A DNA stretch of 6,353 nt from Cellvibrionales bacterium (GTDB lineage Bacteria; Pseudomonadota; Gammaproteobacteria; Pseudomonadales; UBA7434). Every line of letters begins with the position of its first letter. Position 1 is the first letter of the stretch. The translations under genes were made by a program, and so were the position numbers. The stretch spans positions 1 to 6,353 of the forward strand of contig DMZE01000096.1 in assembly GCA_003492055.1 (NCBI GenBank), in the 5' to 3' direction. Shown here piece after piece: positions 6,090 through 6,353 of the stretch. Under the pieces are notes generated by a model. That model ran no database searches. It was not told where the DNA came from and was given only the letters and a program-made list of their open reading frames with translations.

Positions 6090-6353
6090 AGCCTTCAGTT
6101 GCTGGCTTTCGTCTAGCCGGTTTTTTTGCTTTGCGCTTATCGCCATCAAAATCAGATTTTTTATGTCTAGGTTTTTTTCTAGGCTCGGCATCACGGTTAC
6201 CTTCAGCATTACCCGTGCGACTCAGTTGCATCGGCTGACCTTTAACGCGTACCTTTTGTAACAGCTGATAAATATCTTTAGGCATGCCCGGCGGTAAGCC
6301 TACAATACTATGGTCGCCATTTAATTCAATGCGACCAATATGCTCGCGATCTA
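6088..6353 (-). CDS. C-terminal part of DEAD-box RNA helicase, DeaD/CsdA-like, partial
   Basis: Only the last ~88 codons are in the window; the gene continues past base 6353, and the frame is open to the edge. The visible part begins DREHIGRIELNGDHSIVGLP, then PGMPKDIYQLLQKVRVKGQP and MQLSR. This is the end of a DbpA-type RNA-binding domain: the IGRI strand, the H-S-V-LP-GMP motif, and a final helix and strand. A very basic, K/R-rich tail of about 40 residues follows (RKKPRHKK, KRKAKKPARRKP), likely disordered and RNA-binding. DbpA itself normally ends with the domain, whereas DeaD/CsdA-type helicases carry such tails, so the latter is favoured. The ATP-binding and DEAD motifs are outside the window. 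DeaD proteins act in ribosome assembly and RNA unwinding in the cold. ppnP follows after 14 bp. Confidence 0.88.
   Translation of the reverse strand, partial: DREHIGRIELNGDHSIVGLPPGMPKDIYQLLQKVRVKGQPMQLSRTGNAEGNRDAEPRKKPRHKKSDFDGDKRKAKKPARRKPATEG

Overview
The window is an ordinary chromosomal segment of a gammaproteobacterium. The strongest clue is the gene order: a LytTR-type response regulator (algR) followed by hemC, hemD, hemX and hemY, as in Pseudomonas and its relatives. Base composition is more A/T-leaning than in Pseudomonas itself, so a marine relative of the Cellvibrionales/Spongiibacteraceae type is a reasonable guess. That placement is an inference from gene order and composition only.

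Layout, left to right. Positions 1-106 hold what looks like the last ~34 codons of the partner sensor kinase (AlgZ/FimS, LytS family); its stop codon overlaps the algR start. algR (103-948) encodes a REC-LytTR regulator with an unusual N-terminal extension. A 251-bp gap without a gene (949-1199) follows and probably carries the hem promoter. hemC (1200-2201), hemD (about 2209-3045), hemX (3109-4401) and hemY (4398-5687) follow on the same strand with short gaps or overlaps. A strong Rho-independent terminator begins at the last base of the hemY stop codon (5687-5748).

Two minus-strand genes converge on this terminator. They are the 3' part of a DeaD/CsdA-like DEAD-box RNA helicase (6353-6088) and, 14 bp downstream of it, ppnP (6073-5789), a cupin-fold nucleoside phosphorylase. 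The ppnP Shine-Dalgarno overlaps the helicase stop codon, so the two are probably co-transcribed.

How the genes work together: HemC polymerises porphobilinogen to hydroxymethylbilane and HemD closes it to uroporphyrinogen III, the shared precursor of heme, siroheme and cobalamin. HemX and HemY are membrane-anchored accessory proteins of this operon with no settled catalytic role. The AlgZ/AlgR pair is a two-component system that in Pseudomonas controls surface behaviour and virulence-type functions. Helicase and PpnP both touch RNA or nucleoside metabolism, but nothing in the sequence proves a functional link.

I found no mobile element, CRISPR array, tRNA, rRNA or convincing new system. The points worth a second look are small: in-frame sequence duplications at the sensor C-terminus and AlgR N-terminus, a hexanucleotide-repeat insertion in HemD, a perfect 19-bp palindrome inside hemD, and the terminator architecture.
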